DNA of 7,225 nucleotides from Acidobacteriota bacterium (GCA_004356175.1 SMXV01000093.1:1-7225), one strand, 5' to 3'; shown: positions 1-6,751, counted from the first letter of the stretch. The notes: a model not told the origin generated them from the letters alone. Made by a program: numbers and translations.

Positions 1-596
1 ATAACACGAAACAGCAACAGGAAAAGAAACGCGCTGAGGTCACGGCGCGCAAGAAGGCCGCGCTGAAAAAGAAGAAGATACGCCATGGCGTCATGGCGGG
101 CTCAGTGGTTCTTGGAATAGCGCTGCTCGTTGTCGCGACGTGGCCGAGCCCGCTTACCGGATCAGCAGAAGCAGAGGCGTGGGACCTGCCAGCCCTTGTG
201 GGCGATGAACGTTATACCCTGTCAGATTTCGAGGGAAAGCCGACCGTTGCTGTGTTCTTTGCGTCCTGGTGCTTGGTGTGCGAGGATGAGATACCCGAGT
301 TCCTGACGGTGAGCCAGGTCATCGGCGATAGCATCAATTTTGTTGGTATCAATTCGCAGGATCGCGGTCAGGGTGGAGGCGATGCCGACAAGTGGGGAAT
401 TACCGGCCAGTGGCCTATAGCGAAGGACATCGGCGGCGGAATCCAGGCCGACCTCTCTGTAGGAACCTTCAACGCACGAGGTATGCCGCTGACCGTGATT
501 TACACCTCTGAGGGAAAAGTTGCGCACATACAGCGGGGCGGCATATCGGGTGAGAGACTCTTGGAGTTGCTCAAGGAGCTCAACCTGCTCGCGTAG
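1..596 (+). CDS. Membrane-anchored thioredoxin-like (TlpA/ResA-type) protein, 5' end cut by window
   Basis: The reading frame is open from base 3 to the TAG at 594-596, so the start probably lies upstream of the window. The ATG at 93 is an internal methionine at the start of the membrane segment. The visible 30 residues before it are very rich in Lys and Arg, a cytoplasmic tail, followed by a hydrophobic segment (MAGSVVLGIALLVVATW) that would anchor the protein with the rest outside. Counting from the Met at 93, a thioredoxin fold spans about residues 30-165. It has the redox pair C60-L-V-C63 in FFASWCLVCEDEIP, and the conserved cis-proline P132 in GMPLTVIY. The GINSQD stretch and the G-M-P-L-T-V-I-Y strand fit the TlpA/ResA/CcmG group, which moves electrons to exported proteins or cytochrome c maturation. 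The substrate cannot be told, since no partner gene is visible. The active-site dipeptide LV differs from the usual GP, EP or PP. Family is confident; role is inferred. Confidence 0.88.
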   Translation, partial: NTKQQQEKKRAEVTARKKAALKKKKIRHGVMAGSVVLGIALLVVATWPSPLTGSAEAEAWDLPALVGDERYTLSDFEGKPTVAVFFASWCLVCEDEIPEFLTVSQVIGDSINFVGINSQDRGQGGGDADKWGITGQWPIAKDIGGGIQADLSVGTFNARGMPLTVIYTSEGKVAHIQRGGISGERLLELLKELNLLA

Positions 597-633
597 CGGC
601 CGGTCGACTCCCCAGCATTGGCCGTGAACAAGC

Positions 634-668
634 GACTGCCCCAGCTGAGGGGATCAGCTGAGGCAGTC
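634..668 (+). terminator. Strong hairpin after the thioredoxin-like gene, likely terminator
   Basis: Arms 634-648 (GACTGCCCCAGCTGA) and 654-668 (TCAGCTGAGGCAGTC) pair at 14 of 15 positions around a 5-nt GGGGA loop; the one mismatch is C641 with A661. It begins 37 nt past the stop codon. No U-tract follows directly; a T5 run lies at 696-700. Hairpins without a U-tract are common candidate terminators in high-GC actinobacteria. The position between convergent genes fits termination of the plus-strand transcript and possibly also of the minus-strand one. Confidence 0.6.
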
Positions 669-785
669 AGATCGATCGGAGGGCGGGTGGGACCGTTTTT
701 CCGATCGTCATTCTGTCGGCCGTTCGGCATGAGAAAGGAGGGAGAGAGAGCCGACCCGCCCGACAGGAAGTCTTGGTTGAACTCT

Positions 786-803
786 TTGTGAAAAGATTCA
801 CAA
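786..803. promoter_or_regulatory. Perfect palindrome matching the CRP/FNR-family consensus
   Basis: TTGTGAAAAGATTCACAA is two 7-bp arms (786-792 and 797-803) around a 4-bp spacer. Its core, 787-802, fits TGTGA-N6-TCACA, the classic CRP box, which is also close to sites bound by actinobacterial CRP-type regulators. It sits between the ends of two convergent genes, with no recognisable gene start nearby, so regulatory use is not supported by position. It could be a weak hairpin (7-bp stem, AAGA loop) at the tail of the DUF4328 transcript, or chance. The palindrome is seen directly; protein binding is inferred. Confidence 0.35.
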
Positions 804-854
804 GTTAGACGTTCGGAGGAAGATCCTGGGTTCCCAGAACTTACCGGGACGGAT

Positions 855-1616
855 CTATTTTCTAAGAAGTTGCTCTATACGTCGCACGAGCATGGCCAAC
901 AAGAGGCCTGCTCCAACGAACATGACGTACGAGAACGCACTCGCGTTCACGATCGTTGAAAGCCTTGCGGCGTCTCGACCGGGATCTCCGACAGAGAGCT
1001 GAACAATCTGGCTCGGCAGGACTCCAGCCAGCCACAGGAACCACCACGCATCCGAGAGCCGTGACTGCGAGAACGCCCGCCACCGATCACCAACCGGAAG
1101 TCCATCGACCGGGACCTGCGCGACACGTTCAAGCTCGTTGAACATCAGCTTTGGCAACACGAGATTCGCGAAAGGAATGAACCATCCACCGATGACCCAC
1201 CAGCCGCGCCATCTGCGACCTTCCGGTTCTCGGAAGTCAAGGATCTTCGAGACACGAAAGGCCCACACAATGAGAAGTACGCCAGAAGCCGCGAGCATGA
1301 GGAGAGCAAAGGCCGTCCAACCAGCCCACGCCAACTCAGTCGGTGCAAGAGACTCCCGGTCGAAGTCGGAGATGTCACCGGAGAATTCCTTGAGTGCCGA
1401 CCCGTATCGCAACGCCCAGTAGGCCGCGCCTCCGAAGAGCGCCGAAGTTACCGACAGGGACGTGGCCAGGACCGTTGTGAGCCTGTGAACCGGTCCGCTC
1501 TGTTCGCTCCGTTCTGGAGTCGGTGCAACGGCCTCCTCGCTCGGGGAGAGCTCAGGCGGGTACCACTTGCCATCCGATGCAAGCCACCAGTCACCATGTC
1601 TTGGTCGATCGCCCAT
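855..1616 (-). CDS. DUF4328 multi-pass membrane protein with N-terminal WWxASDGKWYPPE motif
   Basis: 253 aa. Residues 9-22 hold WWLASDGKWYPPEL, a short aromatic motif found at the N-termini of many actinobacterial (notably Acidimicrobiia) membrane proteins and analogous to the DUF2510 motif. A Pro/Ser/Glu-rich linker follows to about residue 42. Five hydrophobic segments lie near residues 46-68, 97-119, 138-158, 190-208 and 224-246. The DUF4328 hallmark is GWWVIGGWFIPFANLVLPK followed by a conserved acidic-basic stretch (NELERVAQ), residues 138-167. The function of the family is unknown; it is an integral membrane protein of the cytoplasmic membrane. It stands alone on the minus strand, convergent with the thioredoxin-like gene. 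There is no Shine-Dalgarno before the ATG at 1616; a TANNNT box is placed as for a leaderless transcript, which supports this start. Confidence 0.85.
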   Translation of the reverse strand: MGDRPRHGDWWLASDGKWYPPELSPSEEAVAPTPERSEQSGPVHRLTTVLATSLSVTSALFGGAAYWALRYGSALKEFSGDISDFDRESLAPTELAWAGWTAFALLMLAASGVLLIVWAFRVSKILDFREPEGRRWRGWWVIGGWFIPFANLVLPKLMFNELERVAQVPVDGLPVGDRWRAFSQSRLSDAWWFLWLAGVLPSQIVQLSVGDPGRDAARLSTIVNASAFSYVMFVGAGLLLAMLVRRIEQLLRK

Positions 1617-1622
1617 ACCGGA

Positions 1623-1628
1623 AAACTA
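1623..1628 (-). promoter_or_regulatory. Candidate -10 box for leaderless expression of the DUF4328 gene
   Basis: On the minus strand TAGTTT (fits TANNNT) is followed by six bases, TCCGGT, and then the ATG. This puts the hexamer at -12 to -7 if transcription starts on the A of the start codon. Leaderless genes with this geometry are frequent in actinobacteria, and the lack of any Shine-Dalgarno fits. No good -35 element is seen at the usual spacing. Confidence 0.4.
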
Positions 1629-2063
1629 TCGTGCGGCACACGCAACGGAACGGTTTCACGACCTTCGCGGATTCACGCAGTTCGCTTAGAAGTGCCAAAC
1701 AATGCCGTGCGTTGTCACCCTCCCTGCGCCAACTCCGCCGGTTCCGGCTCTCCCGGGGAGGGATAGGCAAAGAATCCACCATAGACCGGACCAGTAGGCA
1801 GTTTGCTTCTTACCTCTCTCCCCTCGTGGGAGGAGTTTGCCAACGGAGGACGCAGGTCAGGCCGGGTTCGCCGAGGTGAGGCAAAAAAGTGCTACACAAC
1901 GAACGACGTCTCATGTGTCTGGGCCGTGTTCATCTCGACCCACCAGTCAATATGCCACTGGAACGGGCCCAAACCGTGTATTGGGGACAATTAGACGTCA
2001 AGATCCGGTGCTCCAAATCGCTAATGGCGCTGCGGAAACCTGCCGATAGTACGCATGACCGAC
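1629..2063. other. Intergenic stretch between divergent genes, no supported gene
   Basis: About 435 bases between the divergently read DUF4328 gene and the small membrane protein gene. Short open frames exist on both strands but none has a convincing start, Shine-Dalgarno or recognisable protein. Small inverted repeats are present: GCCGGTTCCGGC at 1737-1748, CTCCC/GGGAG around a 5-nt loop at 1818-1832, and a nested pair with TGGGCC (1920-1925) against GGCCCA (1966-1971) enclosing CCAGT/ACTGG (1943-1947, 1957-1961). The stretch presumably carries the promoters of the two flanking genes, but no clear -35/-10 pair could be assigned for the plus-strand gene. Confidence 0.4.
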
Positions 2064-2068
2064 AGGAG
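2064..2068 (+). promoter_or_regulatory. Ribosome binding site that selects the start at 2076
   Basis: AGGAG lies 7 nt before the ATG at 2076. The alternative in-frame ATG at 2055 lies upstream of this site, has no comparable purine-rich element, and would only add seven residues (MTDRSLC). Confidence 0.55.
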
Positions 2069-2075
2069 TCTGTGT

Positions 2076-2390
2076 ATGCACAATGATTTCGACGATACGC
2101 CGGGCGGCAAGGCGCCAAGTGACAATGTGGTCCGCGCAATTTCCGTTGCGAGTGCGGCGTTTTACACGCTGCATATTGCGGGTGGGGTGTTCTATACGCT
2201 GTATATTGCGCGTATCGCACCTGCAGGCATACACGAGAAGTTTCAGCTCGCATTGTGGATCTCGTGGCTCGTCGTTATGCTGCTCGCCGCGGCAACCTAC
2301 AGGGTCGGAAGGGCCATGGCCCGCACAGCCGCGAGAGTTGACGAGACCCCCTCACCGCTACGTCGAGAGCCGGACCTCACACACGTGTAG
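2076..2390 (+). CDS. Small two-segment membrane protein of unknown function
   Basis: 104 aa from the ATG at 2076, chosen because AGGAG stands 7 nt before it. The N-terminal 18 residues are polar with several Asp (HNDFDDTPGG). A first hydrophobic region covers about residues 21-48 and a second about 57-75 (FQLALWISWLVVMLLAAATY). The C-terminal tail is Arg-rich with Pro (residues 77-104), which predicts it stays in the cytoplasm, so both ends would be inside. The first hydrophobic region holds a repeated heptad, FYTLHIA (29-35) and FYTLYIA (39-45). I do not recognise a family. It is probably a real gene, given the Shine-Dalgarno, the segment pattern and mostly synonymous repeat differences. Its neighbours give no role. 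Confidence 0.6.
   Translation: MHNDFDDTPGGKAPSDNVVRAISVASAAFYTLHIAGGVFYTLYIARIAPAGIHEKFQLALWISWLVVMLLAAATYRVGRAMARTAARVDETPSPLRREPDLTHV
2160..2210 (+). repeat. Near-tandem 21-bp repeat, period 30, inside the small membrane protein gene
   Basis: Copies at 2160-2180 and 2190-2210 match at 18 of 21 positions. All three differences are C/T changes: two are silent third-position changes and one swaps His for Tyr, giving FYTLHIA and FYTLYIA. The repeat is in frame (10 codons per period). It could be a duplication of a membrane half-segment, or convergence in a low-complexity segment. Confidence 0.6.
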
Positions 2391-2611
2391 CGCAGCTTGG
2401 TACGAGCCTGCTTGACGCCTTCGCTGGGAGCGCAGACGAATCGTAGATGCCAGGCCATCATCTCCCTGGCCGTGAGCCAGCGTCTCGGGCACTAAGTAGT
2501 TCGGTTCGGTGATCCCCATATTGCGCATCGCGACTCCGGTCAGAGTCTCAAACGCGAGAGTGAGCGACGTCAGGTAGATGATTCGGGCTGCCGCTACGCT
2601 TGCTTTCCCAA
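2391..2611. other. Intergenic stretch before tRNA-Arg, no confident gene
   Basis: 221 bases. One minus-strand frame is open through the whole stretch, from inside the tRNA down to a TAG at 2358-2360, and carries a hydrophobic run (RIIYLTSLTLAFETLTGVAM) then MRNMGITEPNYLVPETLAHG. It has no good start or Shine-Dalgarno; the first ATG, at 2528, would leave 56 aa overlapping the end of the plus-strand gene. No family is recognised, so it is not called as a gene. TACGCT at 2595-2600 fits a TANNNT -10 box for the tRNA, without a clear -35. Confidence 0.3.
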
Positions 2612-2684
2612 GCCCTCGTAGCTCAGGGGATAGAGCACTGGATTCCTAATCCAGGTGTCGCTGGTTCGATTCCAGCCGAGGGCG
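2612..2684 (+). tRNA. tRNA-Arg (anticodon CCT)
   Basis: 73 nt fold as a full cloverleaf. Acceptor GCCCTCG (2612-2618) pairs with CGAGGGC (2677-2683), with discriminator G2684. The D stem is GCTC/GAGC around an 8-nt loop. The anticodon stem CTGGA/TCCAG holds the loop TTCCTAA with anticodon CCT at 2645-2647. The variable loop is five bases. The T stem GCTGG/CCAGC holds the loop TTCGATT. All stems are perfectly paired. It reads AGG codons. The 3' CCA is not encoded (CTC follows), so it must be added by nucleotidyltransferase. Confidence 0.96.
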
Positions 2685-2697
2685 CTCGCAGAGATAC

Positions 2698-2716
2698 GGC
2701 GGCCAATTGTGCCGCC
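2698..2716. terminator. GC-rich hairpin between tRNA-Arg and the convergent flippase-like gene
   Basis: GGCGGC (2698-2703) pairs with GCCGCC (2711-2716) around the loop CAATTGT. It starts 13 nt past the tRNA and ends 4 nt before the stop codon of the minus-strand gene, so it is placed to end transcripts from both sides. No U-tract on either strand. Confidence 0.55.
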
Positions 2717-2720
2717 CGGA

Positions 2721-5060
2721 TCAAAGGTGACCGTTCTTCTCGAGCCACCTCATAGCGAAAAACCCCTCGCCAGCAGGAATGTAGAACGTCGCGATGCGGA
2801 ATATCACGGCGGCTGCGAACGCCTCCTCGGGAGGCAGACCGAGCACAATCAAGAACGAGGTGAGCACCGCTTCGGCCACTCCGATGCCACCCGGAATCGG
2901 GACTAATCCCGCGAGCAGGTTGGTGGCGACAGTCGCCACAAGAGCCGCCACGAACGGCAACGGCGTCCCGATTGCGTGGAGAATGAACCACAGGCTCGCG
3001 CCGATGAGAACTCGCGATGCAACGTTACTGCCGAGAAGTCCGAGTGTGCGTTTCGGGTCCTTCAATATGCTCCACAGCATGCCCCACGCCTCTTTGAGCG
3101 CTGGAATCACGACATTCCGAATTCGATCGATACGAAGAACAGCAACTACTCCAACGACGACCAACAGACCAACAATCAGGAGGATCGCGGACCAGTTGAC
3201 GTCAGGCGCATCGAGATCGAGGGACACATCCGCTGCGAGGAAGACCGTGAACAGAATGCTAATCTCAACGGCGAAACCTGCGAGACCATCAAGCGCACCC
3301 TGGGTCAGCGCCAATGTTGGCGAGACTCCGAACTTGCGAAGGAACAACGTGTTCATGGTCACTCGACCCGCTGCGCTTGGGACGGCGAGGCCAATCCATT
3401 TCACCGACACCTGCAAGATCACGAGCGGCTTCAGCGGAAGGTCGTATCCGGTGGCGAAAAGCATTCCCGTCGCTTCTGGAAAGAACGCAGTCTGTCCGAC
3501 GATGAAGGCGAGCGCAATCCACGCCCAGGTTGCGCCCTGAAGCACTTCCCATACAGCGGCATAGTCGATTCCGGTAAGCATGCCAAGCAGCGCGTATGCG
3601 GCAACAAGTGAGAGGGCAGGCATGATGAGGCTCTTGAATTCGACGCGACGCAGTTTGCCCGGTTCCGGCAGTTCGGTATCCGTAGCCTCAGCTACAGCGT
3701 CGCGAAGCTCGCTGACAAGTGCTTTCGGTTTCACGACTGACTTCTTCTGTGCCCGCGTCAATGCCGGGAGCTGAAGGAAGGGCAACGCCGCAACGAGGCG
3801 GTCGTCCCCCACACCGGCGCGGGCTGCGGCAACCGCGTCGTCTGCTCCAACCGCGACCGCAGACGAATACAACATTGACACGACATCGAGGTTGATCCGG
3901 ACCTCAGGCGCGCTCAGCGAAGCAGCAGCCATCTCTCGAACGACGAGGTCACCGTCGACGATTTGGAACGCTTGCACCGTGAGAGCACCGTGGGCTATGC
4001 CCGAATCGTGAAGCATGGCAACTTGGCTCCACATGGCACCCAGCTGATCTTCCGTCACCGACTCTTCTGACGGGTCGCCGCCGCCGTCGAGGGTCCCAAG
4101 GAGGGCCATGTCGTCTCCTCCAACGCCTACAGCCACAACCTCTGGGGTTGCGGCACCGCCCAGCCGAGCCATGAGTAACACAAGCGCCTCGTGTTCAACA
4201 GCCTGGAGGCGGCTGTAGGAAAACGTCTGACCATCGTCTCTGTACCAGACACTTCTCCACACCCTGTTGAGGAGCTGGGACTCCATCGCATCTCGACCGT
4301 ACGCCTTCACCTGCACGCGACGTCCGTCGTCGAGCAATCCGCTGAGACGTCGCACACCCCATGACTGATCTCTTGTCGGTTCGATATCACGGACCGAAAG
4401 GCCAAAGTCCGCAAGTGCTGACGTAACCGCCGCGAGATCCGGATAGCCCGCGGGCGACCCGAACAGCAGAAGCAGCGAGCCTGCAACAGCAAGACCGATT
4501 CCGAAACCACCAAGCGCAGCACCAGGTAGACCAATCCCAAGACCGAAACCCGAAATTGCGACGAGCAAAATCATGACCCACCCGAAACGCCGAACGGGGC
4601 GAGTGAGGTGTGGTGAGGCGACAACGGTTGCGGCTGTCAGCATCACAACACGCAGAATAGGGAACGCAGGCTCAATGTCTTGGACCCCAAGCTCGGGAAG
4701 AGCGACTGGAATAGTCCCACCGATTGTCCAAACGATCAGGAGGACAACTGCACCAGACACGACGATCGCGAGAAACAAATCACGCAACAGATCAAGGCGT
4801 CGTTTTCCCTGAGCCAGCGCAGCAATGACAAGACCAAGAATGAACAGAATTCCGAGGAAGTACGCCACTTTGTAGACCTGGTCGAGCCATAGTGGGGCTG
4901 CAGTCGCGATGTCAATAAGGGCGGCCTCCACTGCTGCAACACTGTCGGCAGTGGCTGCTGTCCACAGGGCAAGCACTAAACCAATTCCTATCGACGTCGC
5001 GTCCGCGGCTCGGCGAACCCGGGGCTGGTGCGGCTCGTTCGCAAAGTATCGACTGCTCAT
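2721..5060 (-). CDS. Flippase-like (LPG-synthase TM, PF03706-type) membrane protein with internal pseudokinase
   Basis: 779 aa, three parts. Residues 20-200 form an N-terminal membrane domain with about six hydrophobic segments. Residues 205-450 are a cytoplasmic kinase-like domain: a nucleotide-site lysine in VQVKAYG (K252), a helix-C glutamate (E289 or E291 in AVEHEALVL), and a degenerate catalytic loop HGAL at 357-360. Against HRDxxxxN...DFG the catalytic Asp is A359, the Asn is A364, and the DFG Asp is R375 (VVREM), so it is predicted inactive. Residues 475-775 are the LPG-synthase/YbhN-type membrane domain with its hallmark PIPGGIGVAEAVLTSF (721-736) and a C-terminal FRIATFYIPAGEGF. In MprF this type of domain flips lysyl-phosphatidylglycerol; no synthase domain is present here, so the cargo is unknown. 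The ATG overlaps the SulP stop as ATGA, with CCCCCTC (read GAGGGGG) ten bases upstream, supporting coupling. Fold and family are confident; transport role is inferred. Confidence 0.88.
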   Translation of the reverse strand: MSSRYFANEPHQPRVRRAADATSIGIGLVLALWTAATADSVAAVEAALIDIATAAPLWLDQVYKVAYFLGILFILGLVIAALAQGKRRLDLLRDLFLAIVVSGAVVLLIVWTIGGTIPVALPELGVQDIEPAFPILRVVMLTAATVVASPHLTRPVRRFGWVMILLVAISGFGLGIGLPGAALGGFGIGLAVAGSLLLLFGSPAGYPDLAAVTSALADFGLSVRDIEPTRDQSWGVRRLSGLLDDGRRVQVKAYGRDAMESQLLNRVWRSVWYRDDGQTFSYSRLQAVEHEALVLLMARLGGAATPEVVAVGVGGDDMALLGTLDGGGDPSEESVTEDQLGAMWSQVAMLHDSGIAHGALTVQAFQIVDGDLVVREMAAASLSAPEVRINLDVVSMLYSSAVAVGADDAVAAARAGVGDDRLVAALPFLQLPALTRAQKKSVVKPKALVSELRDAVAEATDTELPEPGKLRRVEFKSLIMPALSLVAAYALLGMLTGIDYAAVWEVLQGATWAWIALAFIVGQTAFFPEATGMLFATGYDLPLKPLVILQVSVKWIGLAVPSAAGRVTMNTLFLRKFGVSPTLALTQGALDGLAGFAVEISILFTVFLAADVSLDLDAPDVNWSAILLIVGLLVVVGVVAVLRIDRIRNVVIPALKEAWGMLWSILKDPKRTLGLLGSNVASRVLIGASLWFILHAIGTPLPFVAALVATVATNLLAGLVPIPGGIGVAEAVLTSFLIVLGLPPEEAFAAAVIFRIATFYIPAGEGFFAMRWLEKNGHL

Positions 5061-6751
5061 GATGTGACGTCCCCCTCGACGTTACCTCTGGCGGCAATCC
5101 ATTCGCGAGCATCGGCGTGCGCTCGCTTGAGAGTCGCACCCACCCACTCATCAGAGGTGTATATGTTCTCGGAACCAACCGCTGCCGTTACACGTGTTAT
5201 CGCGAGCTGCTCATGAATGTGTTCGTCCGCAGAGATAATGACCAATTTGCTGTTCGCACCCGATAGCTCTTCGGCGTACCGGCGCAGCACGTCCATGAAG
5301 GTGGATCCGAGGTCGGTCCTGCCGCGCAGTCGGAGAATCACGACGGAATCCGTCGTTGTGTCGACAACATCGGGTAGTAGCTCCTCGAACACGGGGGCAG
5401 ATGCAAAGAAAAGGCTTCCGTACGGCTGAAGGATGACGACGTCCCGCGCACCGACTGTTGCTGGAATTTCGACCTCGCGCAGATTCCCGGCACCGTCGGG
5501 AATCCAGCGCTTGATCGTGATCTGATTCGATTGCTTGATGATGTAGAGAATCATCGAGATACCAACGCCAACCAGTACTGCGTTTTGCAGCGGGATGATC
5601 ATCGTCAACACAAAAGTCACGGTCATTACCGTCGCCTGCATCCTGCCCGTCTTCCATACAGAGGTGATATCTGTTGGCTTGATTGTGCGGAAACCGACCG
5701 TCATGAGCAGTCCGGCGAGTGCAGGCATCGCAATGAACCCCACAGCCTCACCGAAGACGAGAACCACGATGGCCATAACGACGCTCGCAATGAGTAGAGC
5801 GATCCGGGACCGTGCGCCAGCACTCTTGACGAGCGACGATGCAGACATGGAGCCACCGACTGGCATTCCTTGGAAGATTCCAGCTGCGATGTTTGCGGCT
5901 CCCTGCCCGATGAAGTCCTGTGAGATATCTGGATAGGTGCCATCGTCGTCCGGAAAGTTCGATGAGATACCAGCGCCCTGAACCAGTCCAATGAACGCAA
6001 GGCTCAGCGCCGGAATAATCAACGACGGAATGGCACCGAAAATGGGCATAACGGGGAATGGCAGCGACCGAGGCACATCTGCGATGTCGCGCAATTGCGC
6101 CACATCCCAGCCAAGCATTGGAACGATGGCCGACGTAACCAAGATCCCAGCCACCATTCCGAGCGGTCCGAGTTTCGTGCGTTCGAGTACGACAATCAGG
6201 ACGATTGTCAGGATTCCGATGGTGATCGTCTGTAGGTGTACCTGAGTGAAATTGACCAGAAGGTCCAGAGCGCGTATCACTCGGTTGCTCCCTTGAGCGT
6301 CATACCCCGAGAAGTTGTCGAGTTGCCCGAGGATGATGTTGACGCCAACAGCGTTGATGAACCCAACCATGACAGCGTTGGAAACGAAACGCAGAATGGA
6401 ACCCAACTTGAAGATCCCAGCCACCAGCATGACTGCGCCAGTGACAATTGAGAGCGTGAAGAGCATTCGTCCAGGATCCTCAGCAGCGTGCACAATCTCG
6501 ATGTCCGCAACGACAATCGCCATGGCTCCCGTTGCTTGGACTGCCATGAACGACGAACTTGTGAATAGACCGCCGGTGAAAGTTCCCGCCATGTATGCGT
6601 ATAGTCCGTACAAGGGGTTCACACCCGCAAGCAGTCCTGCGGCCAGACCGTCCGGCACACTCTCAACCCCAAGCACGAGTCCAGCAACGGCGTCCTCTTT
6701 GATGGTGTCGCGACGCACAAGCGCCAAGAGCTTTTTCATGTCTGACACCAT
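5057..6751 (-). CDS. SulP family inorganic anion transporter with C-terminal STAS domain
   Basis: 564 aa, close to the usual bacterial SulP length. The membrane domain covers about residues 18-405 with some 12-14 hydrophobic stretches. Family motifs are visible: VPDGLAAGLLAGVNPLYGLY (residues 32-51), the SulP equivalent of P-x-x-x-A-x-A-x-x-A-G-x-x-P-x-x-G-L-Y; and NIAAGIFQGMPVGGSMSASS (287-306) before KSAGARSR, matching the N-x-x-x-G-x-F-x-G-x-P-x-x-x-S-x-x-S region that forms the substrate site. The STAS domain runs about 428-545, with LRGRTDLGSTFMDVL (474-488) at its central loop. SulP proteins carry sulfate, bicarbonate or dicarboxylates, driven by ions; the substrate cannot be read from sequence alone. 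No carbonic anhydrase or sulfate assimilation gene is in view. The start is ATG 6751; an in-frame TGA lies about 24 nt upstream, and Met5 (6739) is a possible alternative. The Shine-Dalgarno is weak (AGGGG, 14 nt away). The flippase-like gene follows with a 4-bp overlap. Confidence 0.93.
   Translation of the reverse strand: MVSDMKKLLALVRRDTIKEDAVAGLVLGVESVPDGLAAGLLAGVNPLYGLYAYMAGTFTGGLFTSSSFMAVQATGAMAIVVADIEIVHAAEDPGRMLFTLSIVTGAVMLVAGIFKLGSILRFVSNAVMVGFINAVGVNIILGQLDNFSGYDAQGSNRVIRALDLLVNFTQVHLQTITIGILTIVLIVVLERTKLGPLGMVAGILVTSAIVPMLGWDVAQLRDIADVPRSLPFPVMPIFGAIPSLIIPALSLAFIGLVQGAGISSNFPDDDGTYPDISQDFIGQGAANIAAGIFQGMPVGGSMSASSLVKSAGARSRIALLIASVVMAIVVLVFGEAVGFIAMPALAGLLMTVGFRTIKPTDITSVWKTGRMQATVMTVTFVLTMIIPLQNAVLVGVGISMILYIIKQSNQITIKRWIPDGAGNLREVEIPATVGARDVVILQPYGSLFFASAPVFEELLPDVVDTTTDSVVILRLRGRTDLGSTFMDVLRRYAEELSGANSKLVIISADEHIHEQLAITRVTAAVGSENIYTSDEWVGATLKRAHADAREWIAARGNVEGDVTS
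5071..5077 (-). promoter_or_regulatory. Shine-Dalgarno inside the SulP 3' end for the coupled flippase-like gene
   Basis: On the minus strand GAGGGGG lies 10 nt before the ATG at 5060, inside the last codons of the SulP gene. With the 4-bp ATGA overlap (5057-5060) this indicates coupled translation of the two genes. Confidence 0.55.

Noticed and set aside
93..596. ATG at 93 as the true start of the thioredoxin-like gene
   Set aside because: The frame continues open to the window edge with a Lys/Arg-rich stretch typical of the cytoplasmic tail before an anchor; starting at 93 would remove the positive charges ahead of the membrane segment.
673..707. CGATCGGA/TCCGATCG inverted repeat as a second terminator
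   Set aside because: The 8-bp arms are separated by 19 nt; although a T5 run lies in the loop, it is not placed after the stem.
826..837. CTGGGTTCCCAG as a terminator of the DUF4328 gene
   Set aside because: The stem is at most five pairs with a 2-nt loop and no U-tract.
1818..1832. CTCCC/GGGAG hairpin as a terminator or riboswitch
   Set aside because: The stem is only five pairs, lies in a non-coding gap away from gene ends, and has no supporting structure.
2794..3611. Long plus-strand frames of 248 and 211 aa
   Set aside because: They lie antisense to the flippase-like gene, whose motifs are unambiguous; their translations are Thr/Arg/Asn-rich low-complexity shadows.
3900..4320. Active protein kinase or APH-type phosphotransferase
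   Set aside because: The catalytic Asp, the metal-binding Asn and the DFG Asp are all replaced, so catalysis is not supported.
2721..5060. A bifunctional MprF (flippase plus lysyl-PG synthase)
   Set aside because: No GNAT-like synthase domain or lysyl-tRNA synthetase domain is present; only the membrane domain family is shared.
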